A stretch of DNA of 64,000 nucleotides. Origin: Eubacterium callanderi. Its GTDB lineage: Bacteria > Bacillota > Clostridia > Eubacteriales > Eubacteriaceae. The notes beneath the pieces were generated by a model. That model was not told the origin of the DNA. It searched no databases and worked only from the letters and a program-made list of their open reading frames with translations. Location of the stretch: NCBI RefSeq assembly GCF_900142645.1, contig NZ_FRBP01000011.1, positions 62,001 through 126,000 of the forward strand, in the 5' to 3' direction. Positions 1 to 7,218 of this stretch are shown here, piece by piece. How positions within the stretch are numbered: position 1 is the stretch's first letter; each line of letters begins with the position of its first letter. The position numbers and the translations under genes are program-made.

Positions 1-221
1 TCTCTCTTAACATTTTTTTATTGCTTTGATTAGTGCTCCAGTTAATCAAAGATAATATTATCTTATAAGTAAATGAAAGAAAAGTAAATAATAAATTCAA
101 AACATTTTAAATTCAATTAAAAATGTTTAGTATAAAAACGTTAAATTGTATTTATTTTTTAATTATATGAAAACAGTTCCACAATTCTTAATGGTTATAA
201 AGAAGTGGTTGACCTGTTCAG
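1..221. other. AT-rich left edge, no gene seen
   Basis: Very AT-rich sequence with no open frame of note on either strand. It lies upstream of the promoter of the first gene and may hold the 3' flank of a gene outside the window. Confidence 0.5.
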
Positions 222-250
222 TTGAAAAAATGCGGAGAATGGTTCATAAT
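222..250 (+). promoter_or_regulatory. Promoter of the ASCH gene
   Basis: TTGAAA at 222-227 and CATAAT at 245-250 with a 17-bp spacer, 34 bp before the TTG start. Judged by eye as a sigma-A type promoter. Confidence 0.55.
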
Positions 251-283
251 AAGAAATAGTTTATAGAAAAAGAGGGAAAAACA

Positions 284-673
284 TTGAAGGCAATCAGTAT
301 ACATCAACCCTGGGCAAACTATGTTGTTTTGGGGATAAAGCAGTATGAAACCCGTTCCTGGCCTACCAAAATACGCGGCAGGGTTGCGATCCATGCGGCT
401 AAAATTAAAAATTCAGAATATGAGGAAGGAATGGCGTTAGGTGCAATTATTGGAACTGTTGAAATAACCGATTGCTGCCCGGTGGAGATTTTGAGAAATT
501 CTCTCTCAAAAGATGAAATAAAGCGGGGCGATTTTTCTGATGGGCGCTATGCATGGAAGCTGAAACATCCCGTTTGCTTTGAAAAGCCAATTTTACTGCG
601 AGGGTATCAAGGCTTTTGGAATTTAGACGATAATTTAGTGAAACAGATTGAAAAGCAGAGCGGGGCATGTTAA
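284..673 (+). CDS. ASCH domain protein
   Basis: Small soluble protein of 129 residues. The N-terminus (ISIHQPWANYVVLGIKQYE, then TRSWPTKIRGRVAIHAAK) carries the ASCH signature: a PUA-like beta-barrel with a conserved substrate-cleft pattern around G-x-K-x-x-E-x-R and G-x-x-x-I-H-A. ASCH domains bind RNA or modified nucleosides, and some bacterial members hydrolyse N4-acetylcytidine; which applies here cannot be read from sequence. The start is TTG, with an AGAGGGA ribosome binding site 6 bases upstream and no ATG that would keep the motif. The dCTP deaminase gene follows after 29 bp, so the two are probably cotranscribed, which hints at nucleotide metabolism. The family call is firm, the substrate unknown. 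Confidence 0.85.
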   Translation: MKAISIHQPWANYVVLGIKQYETRSWPTKIRGRVAIHAAKIKNSEYEEGMALGAIIGTVEITDCCPVEILRNSLSKDEIKRGDFSDGRYAWKLKHPVCFEKPILLRGYQGFWNLDDNLVKQIEKQSGAC

Positions 674-702
674 AATAATCAAAAATACGTTAGGTGGTAC
701 CA

Positions 703-1245
703 ATGATTTTATCAGATAAAAGCATTTATAAATATTTAGACAGCGGTGAGCTGATTATTGATCCTCTGGAGAAGGGACAGGTGCAGCCAGCCTCGGTAGA
801 TATTCGTCTTGGCCGCAACTTTTTGAAACTGGATGAAAATAAGTTTGAGGCAATGTCCATGACGGACGAGATCCAGTATGTCCAGTTTGAGAGTGACTCC
901 ATTATTATCCCTTCGAATTCCTTTCTGCTGGCCACGACCATGGAGTACATCAAGCTCCCCTGTGATTTGACGGCTTTTGTGGAGGGAAGAAGCTCTATCG
1001 GCCGCATGGGCCTGTTTATCCAGAACGCAGGGTGGGTTGACCCTGGCTTTGAAGGTGAAATCACCCTGGAGCTTTACAATGCCAATCGTCTTCCCATTAA
1101 GCTTACGGCAGGACGCCGTATCTGCCAGCTGGTATTTGCCCAGATGGATGAGGAAGCGCTTAATCCTTATGCCGGAAAGTACCAGGGCCAGCGCAATGCC
1201 GTGGGCAGCCGTATTTTTTTAGATAAAGAGCTGAAGGCACAGTAA
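703..1245 (+). CDS. dcd: dCTP deaminase
   Basis: Deaminates dCTP to dUTP, feeding dUMP for thymidylate synthesis in the cytosol. The protein has 180 residues, normal for the trimeric family. Conserved blocks are present: QPASVDIRLG near residue 27, the arginine/serine loop EGRSSIGRMGLF, and AGWVDPGFEGEITLELYN, which holds the catalytic glutamate. Some homologues also hydrolyse dUTP; that cannot be excluded. The ATG at 703 is preferred over the in-frame GTG at 694 because AGGTGG at 692-697 sits 5 bases before the ATG, whereas the GTG lies inside it. A CGGAC/GTCCG hairpin with a T-run closes the unit. Confidence 0.93.
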   Translation: MILSDKSIYKYLDSGELIIDPLEKGQVQPASVDIRLGRNFLKLDENKFEAMSMTDEIQYVQFESDSIIIPSNSFLLATTMEYIKLPCDLTAFVEGRSSIGRMGLFIQNAGWVDPGFEGEITLELYNANRLPIKLTAGRRICQLVFAQMDEEALNPYAGKYQGQRNAVGSRIFLDKELKAQ

Positions 1246-1275
1246 TAACGCAAAAATTGTTATGGAAATTTAAAT

Positions 1276-1297
1276 CGGACAATTCGTCCGGTTTTTT
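1276..1297 (+). terminator. Terminator after dcd
   Basis: CGGAC AATTC GTCCG hairpin followed by a run of seven T. Confidence 0.8.
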
Positions 1298-1308
1298 TAT
1301 GGTATTTC

Positions 1309-1337
1309 TTGAGCGGCGGCTGCCGGTAGGGTATAAT
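1309..1337 (+). promoter_or_regulatory. Promoter of the desulfurase-thiI operon
   Basis: TTGAGC at 1309-1314 and a perfect TATAAT at 1332-1337, spacer 17 bp, 44 bp before the start codon. Confidence 0.7.
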
Positions 1338-1381
1338 AGAGAGCAGACTTGGGAAATTGAAATTGAGATCAGGTGATGAGA

Positions 1382-2542
1382 GTGAACGAAATATATTTGG
1401 ACAATTCCGCAACCACGCGTCCCCATCCGGAAGTTGCGAAAGAAATGATGCGCTACCTTACAGAGGAGTATGGAAATCCATCCTCTTTATATGACCGGGG
1501 AATTGTGGTCGAAAGAGCGATTAAGGATGTGCGTGGCCGCATTGCCTGCGCCATCCACTGTAAGCCAGAGGAGATTTATTTTACGTCTGGGGGAACAGAG
1601 GGCAATAATACGATCATTAAAGGTATCGTTGAGAACCAGCGTGTTGAGAACATAAGGATTATAGCAACTCAAATTGAGCACCCTTCTGTTCTGGAAGTCT
1701 TTAAATTCTATGAGGACCACGGCATGGATGTGGTATATCTGAGTGTGAATCATGATGGCTTTATCGATATGAACGAGCTGGAAAAAAGTATTAATGACCA
1801 CACTGTGCTTGTCAGTATTATGGGGGTTAACAATGAAACCGGGACAGCGCAGGATCTGGCGGCCATTGGGGAACTTATTAAAAAATGCAATCCGAGCTGT
1901 CTTTTCCATACCGATTATGTCCAGGGTTTTATGAAACTGCCTGTCGATGTAAAAGCCTGTAAGATTGACGCATTGACCCTATGCGGGCACAAAATATGCG
2001 GGCCTAAGGGAATTGGGGCGATCTATATCAGAAAAGGCGTAAGGATCAAACCGCTGATTATCGGAGGCGGCCAGGAGAATAACCTCCGCTCCGGTACAGA
2101 GAATGTTCCAGGAATCATGGGGCTTGGCAAGGCAGTTGAAGTACAGCAGGCTTGCGGTTCCGGCCAGCTGGAGAAAATGCGTGCTATACGGAGTGAGATG
2201 ATAAACTGCCTCAAGAAAAATATTGAGGACATGCGGGTGAATGGGCCTGAAAATGGCTGCCCTTATGTTTTGAGTCTGTCCTTTAAAGGCGTCAGGGGCG
2301 AAGTGCTGCTCCACAGCCTGGAGGCACAGCATATTTATGTTTCGACCGGCTCGGCCTGTTCGTCACATAAAAAGGAAAAGCAGTATGTTTTAAAGGCCAT
2401 TGGCCTTCCCGAGGAATACAAGGAAGGAACCATCCGTGTCAGCTTTTCCATGATGACGACCGAAGAGGAAGTGCTGGAGGCCGCAGAGGCCATCGAAAAG
2501 GCAGTGCGCCAGCTGCGTAAGCTTCTGCGCCGAAAAAGATAA
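1382..2542 (+). CDS. Cysteine desulfurase (NifS/IscS type)
   Basis: PLP enzyme that takes sulfur from cysteine and hands it on as a persulfide. The 386 residues start VNEIYLDNSATT, the classic family N-terminus. The PLP lysine lies in CGHKICGPKG (about residue 204) and the active cysteine in STGSACSSHKK (about residue 324), a flexible loop typical of IscS-like enzymes. The GTG at 1382 fits best: AGGTGA at 1371-1376 lies 5 bases before it, while the upstream GTG/ATG pair overlaps that site. thiI follows after 17 bp, so the main sulfur acceptor is very likely ThiI, in 4-thiouridine formation on tRNA, as in the NifZ-ThiI pair of Bacillus. A role in Fe-S assembly is possible, but no scaffold gene is nearby. 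Confidence 0.92.
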   Translation: MNEIYLDNSATTRPHPEVAKEMMRYLTEEYGNPSSLYDRGIVVERAIKDVRGRIACAIHCKPEEIYFTSGGTEGNNTIIKGIVENQRVENIRIIATQIEHPSVLEVFKFYEDHGMDVVYLSVNHDGFIDMNELEKSINDHTVLVSIMGVNNETGTAQDLAAIGELIKKCNPSCLFHTDYVQGFMKLPVDVKACKIDALTLCGHKICGPKGIGAIYIRKGVRIKPLIIGGGQENNLRSGTENVPGIMGLGKAVEVQQACGSGQLEKMRAIRSEMINCLKKNIEDMRVNGPENGCPYVLSLSFKGVRGEVLLHSLEAQHIYVSTGSACSSHKKEKQYVLKAIGLPEEYKEGTIRVSFSMMTTEEEVLEAAEAIEKAVRQLRKLLRRKR

Positions 2543-2559
2543 AAGAGAGGAATGAATTG

Positions 2560-3717
2560 ATGAAACATGTCATCTTAGTAAGATACGGTGAGATCAGCCT
2601 GAAGGGCCTGAACCGAAATTACTTTATAGATTTATTGGTAAAAAATATCCGCAATACTCTGAAGCGGTTTGAGAGTGTAAAAGTTCAGAAAATACAGGGG
2701 CGCATTATTGTGGATCTTTCCGAGGAAGATCTGGAAGGTGCACTGGAAGCCGTGACAAAGGTCTTTGGGATTGTATCGGTCAGTCCGGCCATTGTGGTGG
2801 AAAGCGATATTGATGTCATCGAGAAGGCCACGCTGGAGCAGGCCAAAGCGACGGATTTTAAAACCTTCCGTATTACCGCCAAGCGTGGGGATAAGCGTTT
2901 CCCCATTCAGTCACCGGAGCTGGGGCGGCGCCTGGGTGCAGTCGTGCTCCGCAATATTCCGGACATTAAGGTCGATATGCACACTCCAGACATGAACTTA
3001 TGGGTTGAGGTCCGGGAAGAGACCTATATTTATCATAAATTTATTCAATGCAATGGCGGCCTCCCTGTAGGTTGCAGCGGCAAGACGGCTTTGCTGCTCT
3101 CCGGCGGAATTGACAGCCCTGTTGCGGGCTATATGATGGCGAAAAGGGGCGTGGAGCTGATCGGAGTTTATTTCCACAGCTTTCCTTTCACCAGTGACCG
3201 CGCCAAGGATAAAGTCATTGATCTGGCAAAGATTGTGTCGGGTTACTGTGGTAAGGTCACTTTGTATGTTGTTCCTTTTACAGAGATCCAGACAAAAATT
3301 GTTGAGGTGTGCCCAGAACGTCAGACAACCATTATTATCCGCCGGTACATGATGCGGATCGCCCAGGAGATTGCCAGACGTAACGGGGCCATGTCTCTGA
3401 CCACAGGAGAAAGCCTCGGGCAGGTAGCCAGCCAGACGCAGGAAGGTCTGGGAGCTACCAACGCAGTTGTAGACCTTCCAGTATTCAGGCCTCTGATTGG
3501 AATGGATAAGCAGGAAATTGTGGCTATTGCGGAAAGAATCGGCACCTTTGAAACCTCTATTTTACCCTATGAGGACTGCTGTACGATTTTTGTTCCCAAG
3601 CATCCAGAAACGAAACCCAAGCTGGAAGCCGTTGTTAAATCAGAAAGGCCAATGGAAGAAATTGCAGGTCCTATGATTGAAAAAGCAATTGAGGATGCGG
3701 AAATTATAAGAGTTTAA
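2560..3717 (+). CDS. thiI: tRNA 4-thiouridine synthase ThiI
   Basis: Adenylates uridine 8 of tRNA and replaces its oxygen with sulfur. The 385 residues comprise an N-terminal ferredoxin-like and THUMP region (RNA binding, about 1-165) and a PP-loop ATPase domain with the motif SGGIDSPVAGYMMAKRG near 180. There is no C-terminal rhodanese domain, as usual in Firmicutes, so sulfur must come from a separate desulfurase, the gene just upstream. The ATG at 2560 matches the family start MKHVILVRYGEISLKG and has GAGAGG 8-9 bases upstream; the in-frame TTG at 2557 is less likely. A hairpin with a T-run follows. Confidence 0.94.
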   Translation: MKHVILVRYGEISLKGLNRNYFIDLLVKNIRNTLKRFESVKVQKIQGRIIVDLSEEDLEGALEAVTKVFGIVSVSPAIVVESDIDVIEKATLEQAKATDFKTFRITAKRGDKRFPIQSPELGRRLGAVVLRNIPDIKVDMHTPDMNLWVEVREETYIYHKFIQCNGGLPVGCSGKTALLLSGGIDSPVAGYMMAKRGVELIGVYFHSFPFTSDRAKDKVIDLAKIVSGYCGKVTLYVVPFTEIQTKIVEVCPERQTTIIIRRYMMRIAQEIARRNGAMSLTTGESLGQVASQTQEGLGATNAVVDLPVFRPLIGMDKQEIVAIAERIGTFETSILPYEDCCTIFVPKHPETKPKLEAVVKSERPMEEIAGPMIEKAIEDAEIIRV

Positions 3718-3729
3718 TAAAAACATTTA

Positions 3730-3766
3730 AAAGGCAGGAAAGCCAAATCGGTTTTCCCGCCTTTTT
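3730..3766 (+). terminator. Terminator after thiI
   Basis: Imperfect hairpin AAGGCAGGAAAGCC / GGTTTTCCCGCCTT followed by T residues. Confidence 0.8.
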
Positions 3767-3810
3767 TAGAGTGGGAAAGGTGCTTATAACGTGATTTTAT
3801 CAATCAAAAG

Positions 3811-3826
3811 ATAGAGTTTACTCTAT
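3811..3826. promoter_or_regulatory. MerR-like dyad without promoter elements
   Basis: Perfect 7-bp inverted repeat ATAGAGT / ACTCTAT with a 2-bp centre. Its TAGAG/CTCTA half-sites resemble those of the operator at 4052-4069, but no TTGACA-like box accompanies it. It may be a second site for the same regulator or chance. Confidence 0.3.
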
Positions 3827-3980
3827 TGTTTTCGTTTAAAAAAATAGAATTTTCTTCATAAAAGAAAGAAGCTTAAGAAAATCTTAAATATAAAAAAGAA
3901 CGATTCTCATATAATTGTATACAAAAAACGGAAAAAGCTTGATGTTGAAACATTGAGAACCAGCCGTTGTAAACGAAACA

Positions 3981-4025
3981 ATTGATTTTCAACAAAATGT
4001 AATTTACATTTTGTTGAAAATCAAT
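3981..4025. repeat. 45-bp perfect palindrome
   Basis: Arms 3981-4002 and 4004-4025 (22 bp each) are exact reverse complements around a single T at 4003. It could form a long AT-rich cruciform or, in RNA, a stable hairpin. There is no T-run on the plus strand, so it is not a standard terminator. It ends 22 bp before the -35 box of the peptide promoter, so it is upstream of the transcript and more likely acts at DNA level or marks an insertion scar. Confidence 0.75.
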
Positions 4026-4047
4026 GTAAAATTAAACATAGAAAAGC

Positions 4048-4078
4048 TTGACCTAGAGTATGCTCTAGGATTTAAAAT
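4048..4078 (+). promoter_or_regulatory. MerR-type promoter and operator
   Basis: -35 TTGACC (4048-4053) and -10 TAAAAT (4073-4078) are separated by 19 bp, the overlong spacing typical of promoters activated by DNA untwisting by MerR proteins. The dyad CCTAGAG tatg CTCTAGG (4052-4069) starts in the last bases of the -35 box, the layout known from merO and CueR sites. A TATAAT also lies at 4078-4083, but no -35 matches it. No merR gene is visible in the window. Confidence 0.7.
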
Positions 4079-4125
4079 ATAATCAAGTTAAGGGAACAGC
4101 CCAAGACAGGAAAGAAGGAATAAAA

Positions 4126-4185
4126 ATGTATTACTATAATCCGTTAAAAGAATTAAGAGAAAAAGCATTAAAAAGTGTTAAGTAA
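4126..4185 (+). CDS. Twin small peptide 1 (YYNPLKE family)
   Basis: Encodes MYYYNPLKELREKALKSVK, 19 residues, basic, with a tyrosine-rich head and a short amphipathic helix-like tail. AGAAGGAA lies 5-6 bases before the ATG. Translation is supported by its near copy at 4283: 14 of 19 residues match at identical length, while the DNA differs at many third positions, for example ccg/cca for Pro and aat/aac for Asn. It lies 43 bp after the MerR-type -10 box, and a hairpin with a CCCCT loop follows. There is no secretion signal or Cys/Ser lantibiotic pattern. I do not recognise the family; a signalling peptide, a membrane-active peptide or a regulator of a partner protein are all open. Confidence 0.75.
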   Translation: MYYYNPLKELREKALKSVK

Positions 4186-4219
4186 TTAAAACTGGGTAAA
4201 TGTATTTAAAGATCAGAAA

Positions 4220-4246
4220 ATGATAATTTTCCCCTAAGATTATCAT
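4220..4246 (+). other. Hairpin 1 with CCCCT loop
   Basis: ATGATAATTTT pairs with the following GATTATCAT region, with one G-T pair, leaving CCCCT (4231-4235) as apical loop. No T-run follows, so read-through to the second peptide gene is expected. Confidence 0.6.
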
Positions 4247-4282
4247 CTGAAATATAACTAAGCTTGAAAGAGGTGAAAAGAA

Positions 4283-4342
4283 ATGATGTACTATAACCCA
4301 TTAAAAGAAATGATGGAAAAGGCTTTAAAAGCTTCTAAATAA
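4283..4342 (+). CDS. Twin small peptide 2 (YYNPLKE family)
   Basis: Encodes MMYYNPLKEMMEKALKASK, 19 residues. GAGGTG lies 7 bases before the first ATG. The conserved parts shared with peptide 1 are YYNPLKE (residues 3-9) and EKALK (12-16), plus the final lysine; the variable positions are 2, 10, 11, 17 and 18. It appears to be the second gene of the same short transcript, as no separate promoter is obvious in the 97 bp between them. Two further hairpins with the same CCCCT loop motif follow, the last being a true terminator. Function unknown. Two diverged copies of so short an ORF, both with good ribosome binding sites, argue strongly that it is real. Confidence 0.75.
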   Translation: MMYYNPLKEMMEKALKASK

Positions 4343-4398
4343 TCTTACAATCTCCCTCCAATATTTGATAAATAAAGATATAGAACGAATTACATATT

Positions 4399-4436
4399 AA
4401 ACTAAATAATCCTCCCCTTAGATTATAAATTAGTTT
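4399..4436 (+). other. Hairpin 2 with CCCCT loop
   Basis: AAACTAA+ATAATC pairs with GATTAT+TTAGTTT (13 bp, 3-nt bulge at 4427-4429); the loop contains CCCCTTA. Not followed by a T-run. Confidence 0.6.
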
Positions 4437-4474
4437 GATCTCCTCAAACCCCCTTATTAAATAATCTTTCAAAA

Positions 4475-4513
4475 AAAGCAGGAAACTTTCCCCTAAAGTT
4501 TCCTGCTTTTTTT
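4475..4513 (+). terminator. Bidirectional terminator, CCCCT loop
   Basis: Perfect 15-bp stem (4475-4489 with 4495-4509) around the loop CCCCT, with a T-run on the right and an A-run on the left. It ends the peptide transcript and, on the other strand, the convergent gene that stops at 4512. Confidence 0.9.
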
Positions 4514-4973
4514 ACGGGCGGTCTCCGGTATAGGGCATTAGAAACCAGTAGGTTTCAAGGATATCATGACTGCTGATCAACCCGAGCTCCCTGAGAATGA
4601 CATTGAGGGTCTCAAGAGAAGGCGTCAGCTCTGTTTCATTGCTGACAGCATAATCATAGCCGTCCTCATTTAAAAGCTTTTTAACCATCTCATAATCTCC
4701 GGTTTCTGGTTTAATATCGTCTTCGTCAAGGTGTTTTTTAAAAATCCCTGTAAAGTAAACGGAATCACCATATTGGATAATCGTCTCGTCTGTCGCTAGA
4801 CCACTGGCCTGCAGCAGTCTGAGGAAAGAGTCTTCCTCTGGTGGAAATGAAGTTTTGTTTTCCTTTAAAAAAATATCACGAACCTTTGGATACTGCGCCT
4901 CTATTTCAGAAATTTTTATCCGGTTCAGGTCCTCTGAGCTGATAAAGTAACCGGTGCCATTGTATACGCCCAT
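4512..4973 (-). CDS. Hypothetical acidic protein
   Basis: 153 residues, soluble, rich in Glu and Asp, without signal peptide or membrane segment. It begins MGVYNGTGYFISSEDLNRIK and ends YWFLMPYTGDRP. CTGGAGGT lies 9 bases before the ATG on the minus strand, and a TATAAT-like box is found about 40 bp upstream. I recognise no domain. It converges on the twin peptide genes and shares their terminator, but nothing links it to them in function. It looks real from the ribosome binding site, normal codon use and the uninterrupted frame. Confidence 0.7.
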   Translation of the reverse strand: MGVYNGTGYFISSEDLNRIKISEIEAQYPKVRDIFLKENKTSFPPEEDSFLRLLQASGLATDETIIQYGDSVYFTGIFKKHLDEDDIKPETGDYEMVKKLLNEDGYDYAVSNETELTPSLETLNVILRELGLISSHDILETYWFLMPYTGDRP

Positions 4974-5120
4974 TGTCTATACCTCCAGGTTATAACAAAT
5001 ATATTATTGTAGTATTATAACACAGAAGAACGGAACAGAAGAACTATTTTTTGATGTCTAAAAAGAGCGTGATTGTATTATTGTACAATGGAAGAAAGGT
5101 TTTTCTGTGCTTGAACCCTC

Positions 5121-5149
5121 TTGTATTGCGCATGAAAAAGGTTTACAAT
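5121..5149 (+). promoter_or_regulatory. Promoter of the alpha/beta hydrolase
   Basis: TTGTAT (5121-5126) and TACAAT (5144-5149), spacer 17 bp, 39 bp before the start codon. Confidence 0.6.
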
Positions 5150-5188
5150 AACAATAACTAATATGGAAAGTTAACAGGAGGTATGCAA

Positions 5189-5998
5189 ATGGCAACATTT
5201 AAAACAAATGATAATGTTGAGCTTTATTATGAGGTTAAGGGTGAAGGAAAACCGGTTCTGATGATTCCGGGCTGGACCTGTACCACGCAATTCTTTAAAA
5301 AGAACAGCGATGTGCTGGCAGAAAAATGTCAGGTGATTCTTCTCGACTATAGAGGACACGGAGAATCTGAAAAAGTCATGCATAGCCACCGTATTTCACG
5401 CTATGCAATGGACGTAAAAAATCTTCTGGATCATCTGGACGTTGAGGACGTAACGGTTTTGGGATGGTCCATGGGGGCGGCTATCCTGTGGAGCTATATT
5501 GAGCTCTTTGGAAAACATCGTATCAGCAAGCTGGTATGTGTCGACCAGGCGCCGCTTCAGTATACCGGTCCGGACTGGGTTTGGGGACAGAACGGCTGCT
5601 ATGATGTGGAAATGTTTATTCGTACCTGTTATGATATCAAATATGCCCCGAGAGAAAGCGCGGAGGGGCTGGCAACCGCCTGCCTGCACCATACGCCGTC
5701 AGACGAAGAGGTAAAGTTTATTGCGGATGAAATCTCAAAATGTCCGCCATATGTAAGAATCGAAGTGATGCGTGACCATACCAATCTGGACTGGCGCGAC
5801 TTCCTTCCTTTTATCGATATGCCTACGCTGGTGTGCGTGGCGCGTCACAGCAATGTTTTTGACTGGCAGGGAAGCGCCTATGTCGGCGAAGTGATTCCAA
5901 ATGCGAAGACCGTATTTTTTGAAGAGTCCGGCCATATGCTTTTCTGGGAAGAACCGGATAAATTTAATCAGACTTTGCTGGAATTTGTGGAAGCATAA
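5189..5998 (+). CDS. Alpha/beta hydrolase
   Basis: 269-residue cytosolic hydrolase of the alpha/beta fold. The nucleophile elbow GWSMGA is near residue 95, the oxyanion region PGWTC near 30, and the catalytic histidine sits in EESGHMLFWEEP near 250. An aspartate in the C-terminal third would complete the triad. The substrate (ester, lactone or peroxidase-type activity) cannot be told. AGGAGG at 5176-5181 is 7 bases before the ATG at 5189 but only 1 base from the ATG at 5183, so 5189 is chosen. It is monocistronic: its own promoter lies ahead and a strong hairpin terminator follows. Confidence 0.88.
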   Translation: MATFKTNDNVELYYEVKGEGKPVLMIPGWTCTTQFFKKNSDVLAEKCQVILLDYRGHGESEKVMHSHRISRYAMDVKNLLDHLDVEDVTVLGWSMGAAILWSYIELFGKHRISKLVCVDQAPLQYTGPDWVWGQNGCYDVEMFIRTCYDIKYAPRESAEGLATACLHHTPSDEEVKFIADEISKCPPYVRIEVMRDHTNLDWRDFLPFIDMPTLVCVARHSNVFDWQGSAYVGEVIPNAKTVFFEESGHMLFWEEPDKFNQTLLEFVEA

Positions 5999-6009
5999 AA
6001 ATTTTGATA

Positions 6010-6047
6010 AAATAACATGGAAGAAAATTTCCATGTTATTTTTCTTT
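6010..6047 (+). terminator. Terminator after the hydrolase
   Basis: AAATAACATGGAA pairs with TTCCATGTTATTT, then T-rich sequence. It also shows that the glycerate kinase starts downstream of it, at 6074. Confidence 0.8.
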
Positions 6048-6073
6048 TAAAGAAAAATTCTCAGGAGGATAAA

Positions 6074-7213
6074 ATGAAAATTGTCATAGCGCCAGATTCA
6101 TTTAAAGGATCACTGTCCGCCGAAGCGTTTTGCAGCGTGGTGGGCAGGGAAGCCGCAGAAATTTTTAAATCAGTGGAGATTGTAAAACTTCCGGTATCCG
6201 ACGGTGGAGAAGGAATGGTTGACAGTCTGCTGGCTGTAACGGGAGGTGAAAAAATCACCGCAGAGGTAAAGGGGCCTTTATTCGAGAAAACAGAAGCCCA
6301 ATATGGTATATTAGAAGGCGGCACCGCAGTGATTGAGATGGCTGCGGCATCAGGTCTTCCCTTGGTTCCAGAGGGAAAAAGAAATCCGCTGGAAACGACA
6401 ACCTATGGGACTGGCGAATTGATGCGGGATGCACTGAAAAGAGGGTGCAGGGAAATTATTCTGGGGATTGGCGGCAGTGCTACAACCGACGGGGGCATCG
6501 GCGCAGCCGCGGCCCTGGGAGCACGGTTTCTGGATAAAGAGGGGTATGCTGTGCCCTTATCCGGAAAAGGTCTGGAGAAAATAGCCACCATTGATTTTTC
6601 AGCGGTCGACAGGCACTGGCAGGAAACAAAGATAACCATTGCCTGCGATGTGGTTAATCCCCTATGCGGGCCGTTGGGCTCTGCTGCAATCTATGGTCCT
6701 CAAAAAGGTGCGGATGCTGAAATGATCCGCCTGTTAGACATGGGGCTAAACCATTTTGAAGGGCTTATAGCCAGACAGAAGGGACAGGAATACCGTGAAT
6801 TGCCCGGGATTGGCGCGGCTGGAGGATTGGCCCTGCCCTTTGTGGCGTTTATGGGGGCAGAACTGAGACCAGGGCTTGAAATTGTGCTGGATGTCCTGAA
6901 ATTTGACCGCCATCTGCAGGGGGCAGATTTTGTTGTAACCGGGGAAGGGAGAACGGATGAGCAGAGTGCAATGGGAAAGGTGTTGTGCGGCGTCTCTGGA
7001 CGTGCCGCGGCTCAGGGAATACCGGTTGTGGCCCTGTCCGGAGCATTGGAGAAGGGTTACGAACCGTTGTACGGAAAAGGACTGACCGCTGCTTTCTCGA
7101 CCTGGAAGAGCGGCGAAGGGCTTGAATGGCAAATGGACCATGCAGAGGAGAATTTGTCAAACGCAGCCCGAAATCTGTTCAGGCTGGTTGAGGCGTTCAG
7201 TCAAAGGGGATAA
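6074..7213 (+). CDS. Glycerate kinase (GarK/GlxK family)
   Basis: Phosphorylates D-glycerate with ATP, at O2 in characterised GarK-type enzymes, linking sugar-acid or glyoxylate breakdown to glycolysis. 379 residues, the usual length. Family marks include MKIVIAPDSFKGSLSA at the N-terminus, PVSDGGEGM near 42, the glycine-rich GIGGSATTDGGIG near 135 and TGEGRTDEQSAMGK near 295. The start at 6074 has AGGAGG 5 bases upstream; a longer frame runs back through the preceding terminator and is rejected. A CdaR-type regulator follows after 5 bp, the standard partner for sugar diacid and glycerate genes. Confidence 0.93.
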   Translation: MKIVIAPDSFKGSLSAEAFCSVVGREAAEIFKSVEIVKLPVSDGGEGMVDSLLAVTGGEKITAEVKGPLFEKTEAQYGILEGGTAVIEMAAASGLPLVPEGKRNPLETTTYGTGELMRDALKRGCREIILGIGGSATTDGGIGAAAALGARFLDKEGYAVPLSGKGLEKIATIDFSAVDRHWQETKITIACDVVNPLCGPLGSAAIYGPQKGADAEMIRLLDMGLNHFEGLIARQKGQEYRELPGIGAAGGLALPFVAFMGAELRPGLEIVLDVLKFDRHLQGADFVVTGEGRTDEQSAMGKVLCGVSGRAAAQGIPVVALSGALEKGYEPLYGKGLTAAFSTWKSGEGLEWQMDHAEENLSNAARNLFRLVEAFSQRG

Positions 7214-7218
7214 AAGCA

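Larger units (their letters stand above)
3767..4125. other. AT-rich regulatory gap before the twin peptide genes
   Basis: No ORF of note. It contains three dyads: ATAGAGT TT ACTCTAT at 3811-3826, a 22-bp-armed palindrome at 3981-4025, and a MerR-type operator at 4052-4069 inside a promoter. Confidence 0.7.

Noticed and set aside
3880-3930. Possible Fur box or TTAAGA-AAA-TCTTAA operator
   Set aside because: Only weak similarity in very AT-rich DNA and no gene directly downstream that fits.
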